Shown here: positions 34,649 to 42,417 of the stretch, piece after piece | How positions within the stretch are numbered: position 1 is the stretch's first letter | How the letters are laid out: each line of letters starts with the position of its first letter | Source of the DNA: an uncultured Collinsella sp. | GTDB taxonomy: Bacteria; Actinomycetota; Coriobacteriia; Coriobacteriales; Coriobacteriaceae | DNA length: 64,000 bases | Assembly (NCBI GenBank): GCA_958451615.1 | Contig: CAUDQR010000007.1 | Coordinates: 28,158 to 92,157, forward strand | Direction: 5' to 3' | The notes under the pieces: generated by a model | The model's database searches: none | What the model was told of the DNA's origin: nothing | The model's input: only the letters and a program-made list of their open reading frames with translations | Made by a program: the position numbers and the translations under genes

Positions 34649-35599
34649 ATGGTTAACGAGAAGAAGGTCGCTATTGTCGGCTGCGGTTTCGTTGGTTCGT
34701 CTTCGGCGTTCGCGCTGATGCAGAGTGGTCTGTTCTCCGAGATGGTCCTCATCGACGTGGACAAGAACCGCGCCGAGGGTGAGGCCCTGGATATCGCGCA
34801 CGGCATGACGTTTGCCGAGCCGATGAAGATCTACGCCGGCGATTATTCCGATGTCGCCGACGCCGCCATGATCGTCGTCACCGCTGGCGCTGCCCAGAAG
34901 CCCGGTGAGACTCGCCTGGACCTGGTCAACAAGAACGTCAGCATCTTTAAGTCCATTATCCCCGAGATTAAGAAGTCCGGCTTCGACGGCATTCTGCTCA
35001 TCGTCTCCAACCCGGTCGATGTTCTGACCTACGCCGCCATCAAGATGTCCGGCCTGCCCGAGGGCCACGTCATCGGTTCCGGTACCGTGCTCGACACCGG
35101 CCGTCTGCAGCAGATGCTTGGTGCCCATGTCGAGGTCGACCCGCGCGATGTCCAGGCCTATGTCATGGGTGAGCACGGCGATTCCGAGTTTGTCGCTTGG
35201 TCCAGCGCTCAGGTTGCCGGCGTTCCGCTGAACACCTTCTGCGAGCTTCACGGTCATCTGGAGCATGAGGCTGCCGAGAAGCGCATCGCTGAGGACGTCA
35301 AGAACTCCGCCTACACCATCATCGAGAAGAAGCACGCTACCTACTACGGCGTCGCCATGGCCGTTAAGCGCATTTGCACCGCCGTCATGCGTGACGAGCA
35401 GACCGTTCTGCCCGTCTCCTCGCTCATGGTGGGCGAGTATGGCCTGTCCGATCTTGCCATCTCCATGCCGACCGTCGTTGGCCGCGACGGCGTTGTCTGC
35501 CGCGTTCCCGTGCCGCTGAACGATGACGAGCAGCATGAGCTTACCGCCTCCGCCAAGGCCCTCAAGGACATCATCGACAGCGTCGACTTCTCCTGCTAA
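34649..35599 (+). CDS. ldh: L-lactate dehydrogenase
   Basis: 316 residues from ATG 34649 (GAGAGATGGGAG upstream). NAD-binding VAIVGCGFVGSSSAFALMQSG, VVTAGAAQKPGETRLDLV with the mobile loop Gln-Lys-Pro-Gly-Glu-Thr-Arg, IVSNPVDVLTY, GSGTVLDTGR and the catalytic-His segment YVMGEHGDSEFVAWS identify it as LDH rather than malate dehydrogenase. It reduces pyruvate to lactate to regenerate NAD in fermentation. It is monocistronic with a terminator at 35633-35667. Confidence 0.95.
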   Translation: MVNEKKVAIVGCGFVGSSSAFALMQSGLFSEMVLIDVDKNRAEGEALDIAHGMTFAEPMKIYAGDYSDVADAAMIVVTAGAAQKPGETRLDLVNKNVSIFKSIIPEIKKSGFDGILLIVSNPVDVLTYAAIKMSGLPEGHVIGSGTVLDTGRLQQMLGAHVEVDPRDVQAYVMGEHGDSEFVAWSSAQVAGVPLNTFCELHGHLEHEAAEKRIAEDVKNSAYTIIEKKHATYYGVAMAVKRICTAVMRDEQTVLPVSSLMVGEYGLSDLAISMPTVVGRDGVVCRVPVPLNDDEQHELTASAKALKDIIDSVDFSC

Positions 35600-35632
35600 A
35601 TCCAGCTCTTTTGGGCAACAGGCTACAATGAA

Positions 35633-35667
35633 AGGCGTCCGGTCCACACGGTCCGGGCGCCTTTTTG
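35633..35667 (+). terminator. Rho-independent terminator of ldh
   Basis: AGGCGTCCGG-tccacacggt-CCGGGCGCCTTTTTGG; 10-bp stem with one T-G pair and T5. Confidence 0.75.
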
Positions 35668-35687
35668 GTGCAAAGTAACCCTACCCC
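35667..35687 (+). repeat. Short dispersed motif GGTGCAAAGYAACC
   Basis: GGTGCAAAGTAACCCTACCCC recurs as a related sequence at 36880-36900 (GGTGCAAAGCAACCTGTCCCC), 16 to 17 of 21 positions shared, both in intergenic gaps. Confidence 0.45.
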
Positions 35688-35713
35688 AATTCGCCATAGT
35701 TGATGGGAGAGTC

Positions 35714-36874
35714 ATGTCGGATTCACCTAACTTTTTGACCTATGTCCAGACGGCGTTTGATCCGTTTGAGGAACGGTCGTTCTGCGCGGTGGATAGCCTG
35801 GTCTTTGCGTGGCTGTCCTATTTGCGTTTGCCGGGTGATATGGCGGAGCTGACGAACTGGCAGGGCCTTGACGTACGCGAGCTGCTGCGCGCCGAGTGCT
35901 ACCGGGACATGATTGGCGACCTGTGGGATCCGGAGGGGAGCAGGGCCTTGTTGGAGGCCGTGGCAGCAAGCCCTCGCTACCGTGGCGTGCACGTTTGCGG
36001 CTATCGTACCGTGAGTGATGCCGAGACGACGGAGCAGTTTGCGGCTATGACGTTCCGATTTCCGGCGGGGTTTAGCTATCTTTCCTTCCGGGGGACCGAC
36101 AGTACGATTGTGGGCTGGAAAGAGGACTTTAACATGGCGTTCCGGTGTCCTGTGCCGGCCCAGGAATCCGCGGCGCGTTATGTGGACGAGGCGGCGGATG
36201 CGATTGACGGGCCGCTTTTGTGCGGAGGTCATTCCAAGGGTGGAAACCTTGCGGTGTACGGTGCGGCGATGTGCTCCGATGTCGCCCGTGAGCGAATCGA
36301 ACGGGTGTATTCCCATGATGGTCCTGGCTTCGTCGAGGAGTTTCTGAACGGCAACGCCTTTGCCGATCTTTCCGGTCGAATCGACAAGACGCTACCTCGG
36401 TCGTCGATCTTTGGCATGATGTTCGAGACACAGGAGGACTATGCCATCGTTGAGAGCACCGAGTTCAGCCTGCTGCAGCACAATCCCTTTAGCTGGGTGG
36501 TTGATGGTCGCGACTTCGTGTACTGTGAGCGCCTGTCCGCCGGTGCTCGATACGTTGATGGCTCCATTCGCGAGATGCTGCTTGCAGTGTCGCCTAACGA
36601 GCGCGAGCGTTTTGTGGATGCATTGTTCTCCGTGTTTGAGGCTACGGGTGCTGAGCGGTTTGCAGATATCGCTGGGAATCTGCGCGAGAGCCTGCCCGTG
36701 ATGCTCCAGGCCACGCAAGGCTTTGACAAGGATACGCGCCGTTTTGTCTCGCAGACCATCGTGGCAATCCTTAAATGCGCACTGCTGCCCAAACGACCCC
36801 AGATCGACATGTCCGCTGCCGGCAAGAGCCTGGCAGAGCAGCTCGAGGCATGGCAGTCCGAACTCCTGCACTAG
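35714..36874 (+). CDS. Mbeg1-like/DUF2974 alpha/beta-hydrolase
   Basis: 386 residues from ATG 35714 (GGGAGAG upstream). FSYLSFRGTDSTIVGWKEDFNMAF is the oxyanion/acid region, and CGGHSKGGNLAVYGA (about residue 175) holds the nucleophile elbow GHSKG. YSHDGPGF lies after it, as in DUF2974 proteins. The cytoplasmic hydrolase has an unknown substrate; lipase-like activity is predicted from the fold. The C-terminal about 120 residues are helical and less conserved. It appears monocistronic. Confidence 0.83.
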   Translation: MSDSPNFLTYVQTAFDPFEERSFCAVDSLVFAWLSYLRLPGDMAELTNWQGLDVRELLRAECYRDMIGDLWDPEGSRALLEAVAASPRYRGVHVCGYRTVSDAETTEQFAAMTFRFPAGFSYLSFRGTDSTIVGWKEDFNMAFRCPVPAQESAARYVDEAADAIDGPLLCGGHSKGGNLAVYGAAMCSDVARERIERVYSHDGPGFVEEFLNGNAFADLSGRIDKTLPRSSIFGMMFETQEDYAIVESTEFSLLQHNPFSWVVDGRDFVYCERLSAGARYVDGSIREMLLAVSPNERERFVDALFSVFEATGAERFADIAGNLRESLPVMLQATQGFDKDTRRFVSQTIVAILKCALLPKRPQIDMSAAGKSLAEQLEAWQSELLH

Positions 36875-36879
36875 CCACA

Positions 36880-36900
36880 GGTGCAAAGCAACCTGTCCCC
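36880..36900 (+). repeat. Second copy of the GGTGCAAAGYAACC motif
   Basis: GGTGCAAAGCAACCTGTCCCC right after the DUF2974 stop; related to 35667-35687. Confidence 0.45.
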
Positions 36901-36985
36901 GATGCATCAATCTTCGATGCGCTTGGGGCGGGCTCGACCGCTATACTGGTTCGTGCCGAAATCGATCTAGAACGGAATGCCGTAT

Positions 36986-37990
36986 ATGAAAATCAATCAC
37001 GCGATTCTGCATATCCTGGACTTTGACTCTGCCGTCAACGTCATGAGCCAGCGCGAGCTCGATATCGAAAGCCGTACCGTGCGCAACTTCGTGACCACGC
37101 ATCTGCGCCGCGCACGTACCTCGGCCGATAACAAGCGTGCCACGTTTGCCGAGAACTCTGCGTTTGGCGGCGAGCTCAAGGGCTATTTCTTTGGCGAGCG
37201 CGAGTTTGTGGACCTGTCGCAGCAGATTGCGGAGTTTATCTCTTCCGAGCTCACCAAAGCCGAGAAAGCCGAGTCCACTGACGTGCTTGTGGCCGATTTT
37301 GACGACGATGAGGATGCCCGCTGGTTTGCCGTGATGCTGCTGGGCTCCAAGCAGGCTTTTATGCACGAGGTGGGCCGCGAGGAGGGGGAGGTGCGCAACG
37401 ACATCGCGCGCCACTACGCTATTCTGCCGAACCCCTCGCAAAAGGTGCCGAGCTATGCCATCGTGCGCGCGAGCACCATGGAGATCGGCTACGTGGACAA
37501 GAAGCGCAAGATTGCCGGCGAGGACCGTATGCTCATTCCCGATGGCCTGCTGCAGTGCGACACGGGCGTGTCGGGCAAGGAGGTCATCGACACCGTGACG
37601 CGTGTGGTCGAGGAAGTCGCCGAGGAGCACGGCGCCAACACGGCCGTGGCGCTCGCCAAGGTTAAGGCCGCTGTGGCCGAGAAGGTTGAGGATGACGAGG
37701 AGCTGCCGCCTTGGGATATCGTCGATGAGGTCTTTGAGGACGAGCCGGTCATCAAGGAAAGCGTGCGCGCGGCGCTGACCGAGGAGAAGGTTCCCGAGCG
37801 CGTGCCCGTGGAACGCAAGCAGGTCGAGCGCGCGGCCGTGCGCAATCATAAGATTCGTACCGACACGGGTATCGAGATCAGCTTCCCGGCCGAGATGGGT
37901 TCGAACTCCGAGTACATCGAGTTCGTTAACGAGCCCAACGGCCTCATCTCCATCGAGCTCAAGAATATCGGCAGCATCGAGAACCGATAA
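36986..37990 (+). CDS. Nucleoid-associated protein (NdpA/YejK family)
   Basis: 334 residues from ATG 36986 (MKINHAILHILDFDS); ATG 36977 is possible but leaves no room for a ribosome binding site. The start and the domain run (SQRELDIESRTVRNFVTTHLRR, VLVADFDDDEDARWFAVMLLGSKQAFMHEVG, LPNPSQKVPSYAIVRAS, EISFPAEMGSNSEYIEFVNEPNGLISIELKNIG) match the 37-kDa nucleoid-associated protein family. A charged coiled-coil-like insert lies at about 200-275. It probably binds the nucleoid; the exact role is unclear. A bidirectional terminator follows. Confidence 0.85.
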   Translation: MKINHAILHILDFDSAVNVMSQRELDIESRTVRNFVTTHLRRARTSADNKRATFAENSAFGGELKGYFFGEREFVDLSQQIAEFISSELTKAEKAESTDVLVADFDDDEDARWFAVMLLGSKQAFMHEVGREEGEVRNDIARHYAILPNPSQKVPSYAIVRASTMEIGYVDKKRKIAGEDRMLIPDGLLQCDTGVSGKEVIDTVTRVVEEVAEEHGANTAVALAKVKAAVAEKVEDDEELPPWDIVDEVFEDEPVIKESVRAALTEEKVPERVPVERKQVERAAVRNHKIRTDTGIEISFPAEMGSNSEYIEFVNEPNGLISIELKNIGSIENR

Positions 37991-38016
37991 ACTGCGCTCG
38001 GACGCTGCAGAAAACA

Positions 38017-38052
38017 AAGGCCGAAGCCCCGATGATGCTTCGGCCTTTTTTT
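38017..38052. terminator. Bidirectional terminator between ndpA-like gene and repeat element
   Basis: AAGGCCGAAGC-cccgatgat-GCTTCGGCCTTTTTTT on the plus strand; the minus strand also has a T-rich tail (CTTTGTTTTC), so it may end the dap operon too. Confidence 0.75.
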
Positions 38053-38087
38053 GCTTGGGATTGAATTGCGCCGCAGGTTGAGCATAA

Positions 38088-38234
38088 GTCAGCGAAAACG
38101 ACCCAGAGCGAGCAAGGTGACGTGAAAGAGGAGGGCATTGACCTTTTGGTCATGCCCGACGACTGAACGTCAGATTGCCGCTCTGGGGCGTTTGCAGCGT
38201 CGGCTAGTTACGCGGTTTGGTAAAACCGCGTAAC
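38088..38234 (+). repeat. Structured dispersed repeat, copy A
   Basis: About 147 nt. Starts GTCAGCGAAAACG and ends in a 12-bp perfect hairpin GTTACGCGGTTT-GGTA-AAACCGCGTAAC. The middle folds as AACG-CCCAGAGCG-GCAA paired with TTGC-CGCTCTGGG-CGTT, enclosing GACGTGAAAGAGGAG, an inner hairpin (GGGCATTGACC/GGTCATGCCC) and CGACTGAACGTC. It is homologous to the inverted copy at 59038-59185 and shares its core with 53571-53669. Confidence 0.8.
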
Positions 38235-38235
38235 C

Positions 38236-38955
38236 CTACAGTTGACGTAAGCCCTCTTCGAGGCCGGTCTTGCTGTCGGTCTTCTCGTCGCGCATCTTGA
38301 TGACGCGGGCGGGGACACCGGCCACGACGGCACCGGCGGGGACATCCTCGACGCACACGGCGCCGGCGGCAACGACAGCGCCCTTGCCTACGTGCACGCC
38401 TTCCAGGACCACGGCGTTGGCGCCGATCATGACATCGTCCTCGATGATGACGGGCGTGGCGCTTGCGGGTTCAACGACGCCTGCCAACACGGTTCCAGCG
38501 CCGATGTGGCAGTTCTTGCCCACTGTGGCGCGGCCGCCCAGCACGGCGCCCATGTCGATCATGGAGCCCTCACCGATGACGGAGCCGATATTGATGATGG
38601 CACCCATCATGATGACGGCGCGATCGCCGATCTCGACGCGGTCACGGATGATCGCGCCCGGCTCGATGCGGGCGTTGATGCCCTTAAGGTCGAGCATGGG
38701 CACGGCGGAGTTGCGGCAATCGTTCTCCACATCGTAGTAATCGATGGAATCGGCATTGGCATCAAGGATGGCTTTGAGCTCTTCCCAGTCACCAAAGACG
38801 GTCTTGCCACGACGACCGCCGTAGACGTGCGCATTGCCCCACTGGACCTTCATGCCGGGCTTCTCGCGCACGTACAGTTTGACGGGCGTCTTTTTGGGCG
38901 CTGTGGCGATGTAGTTGATAATCTCCTGGGCATCCATCTCGGCTGCATTGCTCAT
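38236..38955 (-). CDS. dapH: Tetrahydrodipicolinate N-acetyltransferase
   Basis: 239 residues from ATG 38955. The left-handed beta-helix hexapeptide repeats dominate ([65 protein letters not shown]), with the DapH-specific N-terminal ~85 residues ([19 protein letters not shown]). It acetylates tetrahydrodipicolinate in the acetylase branch of lysine/mDAP synthesis. It is the last gene of the riboswitch-controlled operon, 39 nt after dapB. The M20 deacetylase encoded upstream on the other strand fits a later step. Confidence 0.94.
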   Translation of the reverse strand: MSNAAEMDAQEIINYIATAPKKTPVKLYVREKPGMKVQWGNAHVYGGRRGKTVFGDWEELKAILDANADSIDYYDVENDCRNSAVPMLDLKGINARIEPGAIIRDRVEIGDRAVIMMGAIINIGSVIGEGSMIDMGAVLGGRATVGKNCHIGAGTVLAGVVEPASATPVIIEDDVMIGANAVVLEGVHVGKGAVVAAGAVCVEDVPAGAVVAGVPARVIKMRDEKTDSKTGLEEGLRQL

Positions 38956-38994
38956 TTGCTGTCTCTCCTTTGGGTGGATCCGGTTGATACCTGG

Positions 38995-39735
38995 TTAGGC
39001 AAACATGACCTGGTCGAACGTATAGAAGCCGTGCTCGCGGGTGACGAGCTTCTGCGCGGCTGCCAGGGCGCCGTTGACGAAGATCTGACGGCTTGTGGCG
39101 CGATGCGTGAGCGTGACTTCTTCGTCCTGGCCAAAGAAACTCACTTCGTGCACGCCGGCGACAGTGCCACCGCGCAGCGAGTGCATGCCGATCTCCTTGG
39201 GGTCGCGCGCTCCGCACATGCCCTCGCGGCCATAGACGGGGTGGTAGCCTGCCTTGGGCTCGGCCTCGACTACGGCGTCGAGCAGCAGCTTTGCAGTGCC
39301 GCTGGGGGCATCGACCTTTTGGTTATGGTGCGTCTCGACGATTTCGCAGTCAAAGCCGGGCAGCTCGCGTGTGGCCTGTGCTACCAGATGACGCAGGGCT
39401 GCGATACCGATGGAGTAATTGCCGGAGTGCATGACGCGGGCGTTCTGACCCAGCTCGCGCAGGCGATCCATCTGCTCGGGTGTGTAGCCTGTAGTGCCCG
39501 AGACCAACGCCGCGCCCGTGCACTCGACATAGGCGACGACGGCATCGAAGGTCACGACGTTCGAGAAGTCGATGATGACGTCGGCTGCCGGGGCGCTCTC
39601 GAGCTCGGACAAGTCGAAGCCGATGTGGGCCACGATATCAAAAACGGGCTGCCCGGCGGCGTCGACAATGCCTTCGGCGGTAGTGCGGATGAGCGAGCCC
39701 ATGCGGCCCGTTCCCATAATGACGGTCTTAATCAA
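38995..39735 (-). CDS. dapB: 4-hydroxy-tetrahydrodipicolinate reductase
   Basis: 246 residues from TTG 39735, overlapping the LysA-DapA stop by 8 nt. VIMGTGRMGSLIRTTAEG is the nucleotide-binding loop, VIDFSNVVTFDAVVAYV and GTTGYTPEQMDRL the substrate side, and CEIVETHHNQKVDAPSGTAKLLLDAV the catalytic His/Lys segment. It reduces the DapA product with NAD(P)H. The overlap implies translational coupling with the fusion gene. Confidence 0.95.
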   Translation of the reverse strand: MIKTVIMGTGRMGSLIRTTAEGIVDAAGQPVFDIVAHIGFDLSELESAPAADVIIDFSNVVTFDAVVAYVECTGAALVSGTTGYTPEQMDRLRELGQNARVMHSGNYSIGIAALRHLVAQATRELPGFDCEIVETHHNQKVDAPSGTAKLLLDAVVEAEPKAGYHPVYGREGMCGARDPKEIGMHSLRGGTVAGVHEVSFFGQDEEVTLTHRATSRQIFVNGALAAAQKLVTREHGFYTFDQVMFA

Positions 39736-42037
39736 GCAGACCAGCTCCCTTCAGAGCATCGGTAAGTGCGGCTCGCGTGTCGTTGGCCATGGGGCACAGC
39801 GGCATGCGGTAGTTTGCCTCGATCATACCCATCTGGGCGAGCGCTTCCTTAACTGGGATGGGGTTGACCTCGCTAAAGAGGGCATTGATGAGCGGCTGGT
39901 CGGCAATCTGGATATCGCGGGCGCGCGCTACGTCGCCGTCCAGATAGGCGCGGCACATGTCGTGCACGAGCTGCGGCTGAACATCGGCCCACACACTGAT
40001 GGTGCCCGAGGCGCCCAGGCTCATGAGCGGCACGGTGAGGGCGTCCTCGCCCGAGTACATGCGGAAGTCATCGGACAGCAGGTGGGCGATCTTGGCCGCG
40101 TAGGCGACGTTGCCCGAGGCTTCTTTAATACCCATGATGTTGGGGTGCGCGGCCAAGCGCTCTACGTTGCGCTCGCTGATGCCGCAGCCGCAGCGGCCGG
40201 GGATGTTGTACAGGATGCAGGGGATATCTACGGCATCGGCAACGGTCTTAAAGTGCTGGTAGATGCCCTCCTCGTTGGACTTGTTGTAGTAGGGGGTAAT
40301 GAGCAGCAGGCCGTCGGCGCCCAGGCCCTGATAGGTGAGCGACTTGGTGAGCATGGTCTGCGTGGAGTTGGAGCCCGAGCCGGCGATGACGGGGACACGG
40401 CCTGCAACCTGCTTGACCACCGCGGCGACAACGGAGTTGTCCTCATCGTCAGTCATCGTGGCGCTCTCGCCGGTGGTGCCCAGGGTGAGGATGGCGTCGG
40501 TACCGTTTTGCAGGTGGAAATCGATAAGGCGCTCGAGCGCGTCAAAGTCGACGCTTCCGTCCTTTTTAAACGGCGTGACGAGGGCGACGATCGAACCCTC
40601 GAGGTTGCGGATATCCATGTTCTTCTCCTTCGCTTCCGCGATCTGGATGCGTTTGTTCCACTGAGCGGCGACGGTCAGACGCTCGTCCTGGGCGCGACGG
40701 CGGGCACTTTCGGCGCGCGACTTGGCCAGCAGCTCTCGGCCGCTAGGCAGCACGTCGAGCGTGGCAAAGTAATCGCCCGGGCGCTCAGCACGGCGGATGA
40801 GGTCGGCCGAGCCATCGGGGCGCAGCAGCACCTCGGCGGAGCGCAGACGGCCGTTGTAGTTGTAGCCCATGGAGTAGCCATGCGCGCCGGTATCGTGGAT
40901 CACGAGCAGGTCGCCCATGTCGATATGCGGCAACTCGCGATCAATGGCGAACTTGTCATTGTTCTCACACAGATTGCCCGTGATGTCGTAGGTGTCCGTA
41001 ACGGGTGCTGCGGTCTTGTCGGCGCCACCCGGCTGTCCCATCACCGTAATGTGGTGGTAAGCGCCATACATGGCAGGACGGATCAGATCGACGGCGCTTG
41101 CGTCCACGCCGATATAGTCCTTGTAGATCTGCTTTTCGTGGATGGCCTTGGTCACCAGGCAGCCGTAGGGGCCCATCATAAAGCGACCCATCTCGGTGCA
41201 AATCGCCACATCGCCCATGCCGGCGGGAACCAAGATCTCGTCGTAGGCCGTGTGCACCCCTTCACCGATGGCGTGGATGTCGTTGGCCTGCTGCTCGGGC
41301 AGATAGGGGATACCAACGCCGCCGGACAGATTGATGAAGGCAACGTGTGCGCCGGTCTCGCGTTCCAGGCGCACGGCAAGCTCAAAGAGGATGCGCGCGA
41401 GCTTGGGGTAGTAGTCGTTGGTGACGGTGTTGCTGGCAAGGAATGCGTGGATGCCAAAGCGCTCGGCGCCCTTGGCCTTGAGTATGCGGAAGGCCTCGAA
41501 GAGCTGCTCGGTGGTCATGCCATATTTGGAGTCGCCCGGGTTGTCCATGATGCCGTTGGAGAGCTGAAACAGTCCGCCCGGATTAAAGCGGCAGCTGACT
41601 GTCTTGGGAATGGGCCCCGCAACGCGCTCAAAGAATTCAATGTGGCTGACGTCGTCGAAGTTGACGATAGCGCCCAGCTTGTCGGCGAGCTCAAAGTCCG
41701 CCGCGGGCGTGTCGTTGGACGAGAACATGATGTCGTGTCCCGTGATACCCAGCGATCGGGCGATCATGAGCTCGGTATAGCTCGAGCAATCGCAGCCGCA
41801 GCCGTATTCGTTGAGAATGGAGATGAGCGCCGGGTTGGGGTTGGCCTTGACGGCAAAGTATTCCTTAAAGCCCGGGTTCCATGCAAAGGCGTCGCGCACT
41901 TCTTGCATGTTGCGGCGGATGCCCGCCTCGTCGTATAGATGAAACGGCGTGGGGAACTGCTCAACGATATGCTCGAGCGTTTCCTTGTCCACAAACGGCT
42001 TCTTTGCCACATATGCCTCGTTGGGAGTCAATGACAT
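39728..42037 (-). CDS. lysA-dapA: LysA-DapA fusion: diaminopimelate decarboxylase plus dihydrodipicolinate synthase
   Basis: 769 residues in one uninterrupted frame from ATG 42037. Residues 1-about 430 are a fold-type III PLP decarboxylase (PFHLYDEAGIRRNM, EYFAVKANPNP with the PLP Lys, CGCDCSSYTELMIA, LSGGVGIPY, HDTGAHGYSMGYNYNGR). A charged linker of about 45 residues follows. From Met474 (nt 40618) comes complete DapA (GSIVALVTPFKKDGSVD, LGTTGESATM, LITPYYNKSNEEG with Tyr, IMGIKEASGN with the Schiff-base Lys). The first and last committed steps of lysine synthesis are thus joined. A strong internal ribosome binding site before Met474 could also give free DapA. Confidence 0.9.
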   Translation of the reverse strand: MSLTPNEAYVAKKPFVDKETLEHIVEQFPTPFHLYDEAGIRRNMQEVRDAFAWNPGFKEYFAVKANPNPALISILNEYGCGCDCSSYTELMIARSLGITGHDIMFSSNDTPAADFELADKLGAIVNFDDVSHIEFFERVAGPIPKTVSCRFNPGGLFQLSNGIMDNPGDSKYGMTTEQLFEAFRILKAKGAERFGIHAFLASNTVTNDYYPKLARILFELAVRLERETGAHVAFINLSGGVGIPYLPEQQANDIHAIGEGVHTAYDEILVPAGMGDVAICTEMGRFMMGPYGCLVTKAIHEKQIYKDYIGVDASAVDLIRPAMYGAYHHITVMGQPGGADKTAAPVTDTYDITGNLCENNDKFAIDRELPHIDMGDLLVIHDTGAHGYSMGYNYNGRLRSAEVLLRPDGSADLIRRAERPGDYFATLDVLPSGRELLAKSRAESARRRAQDERLTVAAQWNKRIQIAEAKEKNMDIRNLEGSIVALVTPFKKDGSVDFDALERLIDFHLQNGTDAILTLGTTGESATMTDDEDNSVVAAVVKQVAGRVPVIAGSGSNSTQTMLTKSLTYQGLGADGLLLITPYYNKSNEEGIYQHFKTVADAVDIPCILYNIPGRCGCGISERNVERLAAHPNIMGIKEASGNVAYAAKIAHLLSDDFRMYSGEDALTVPLMSLGASGTISVWADVQPQLVHDMCRAYLDGDVARARDIQIADQPLINALFSEVNPIPVKEALAQMGMIEANYRMPLCPMANDTRAALTDALKGAGLLD
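40619..40630 (-). promoter_or_regulatory. Internal ribosome binding site before the DapA half of the fusion
   Basis: Minus-strand AAGGAGAAGAAC directly precedes ATG 40618 in the same frame as the LysA part. It would allow independent translation of DapA within the fused reading frame. Confidence 0.6.
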
Positions 42038-42047
42038 GTCCCGTAAA

Positions 42048-42270
42048 CCTCGCTATCCAGACGGCGCTACCTGCGCATCGAATCCGCATAGCGTGGACCC
42101 AATGTCCGGATAGCGCTCCCGCATTGCTGCAGACAGTCCTGTGGGTGTTTCCCACAGGCCCACCAGGTTGTTCGTGCCCGAAAAGCCCAGTTCGGCGGGT
42201 TTCGCCTTCCCACGGGGTCAAAGCCTGCCGGCTCGCCCGCGGTTCTTCGTGCCCGCGCCTCTATCAAGTG
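42048..42270 (-). ncRNA. Lysine riboswitch (L box) with translational expression platform
   Basis: On the minus strand GATAGAGGCGCG (P1 strand, 42265 downward), CGAAGAAC, GGCGAAACCCGCCGAACTGGG, a hairpin TGTGGG-aaaca-CCCACA and closing CTGTC (42136-42132; pairs with GATAG) match the known lysine riboswitch consensus. Downstream, CGCTATCCGGAC (42115-42104) pairs with GTCTGGATAGCG (42062-42051) over 12 bp, the last bases of which overlap the GCGAGG ribosome binding site of lysA-dapA. No terminator is seen, so control of translation is inferred. Confidence 0.82.
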
Positions 42271-42417
42271 GTAACGACCCTACCACGTTGCACTTTACCA
42301 AACAAGAGTATTCGTATATAACGTTTAAAAAATGCAGGGATATGCTGGAAATAAGGGTGCGGCAATCTTGCGGCACAATAAGATGACAACTGGCGCGCAC
42401 CTATGAAAGGAACCTTT

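Noticed and set aside
39572..41938. 788-codon plus-strand frame opposite the dap operon
   Set aside because: Antisense to LysA-DapA and part of DapB; the composition is Val/Gly/Asp-rich without domains.
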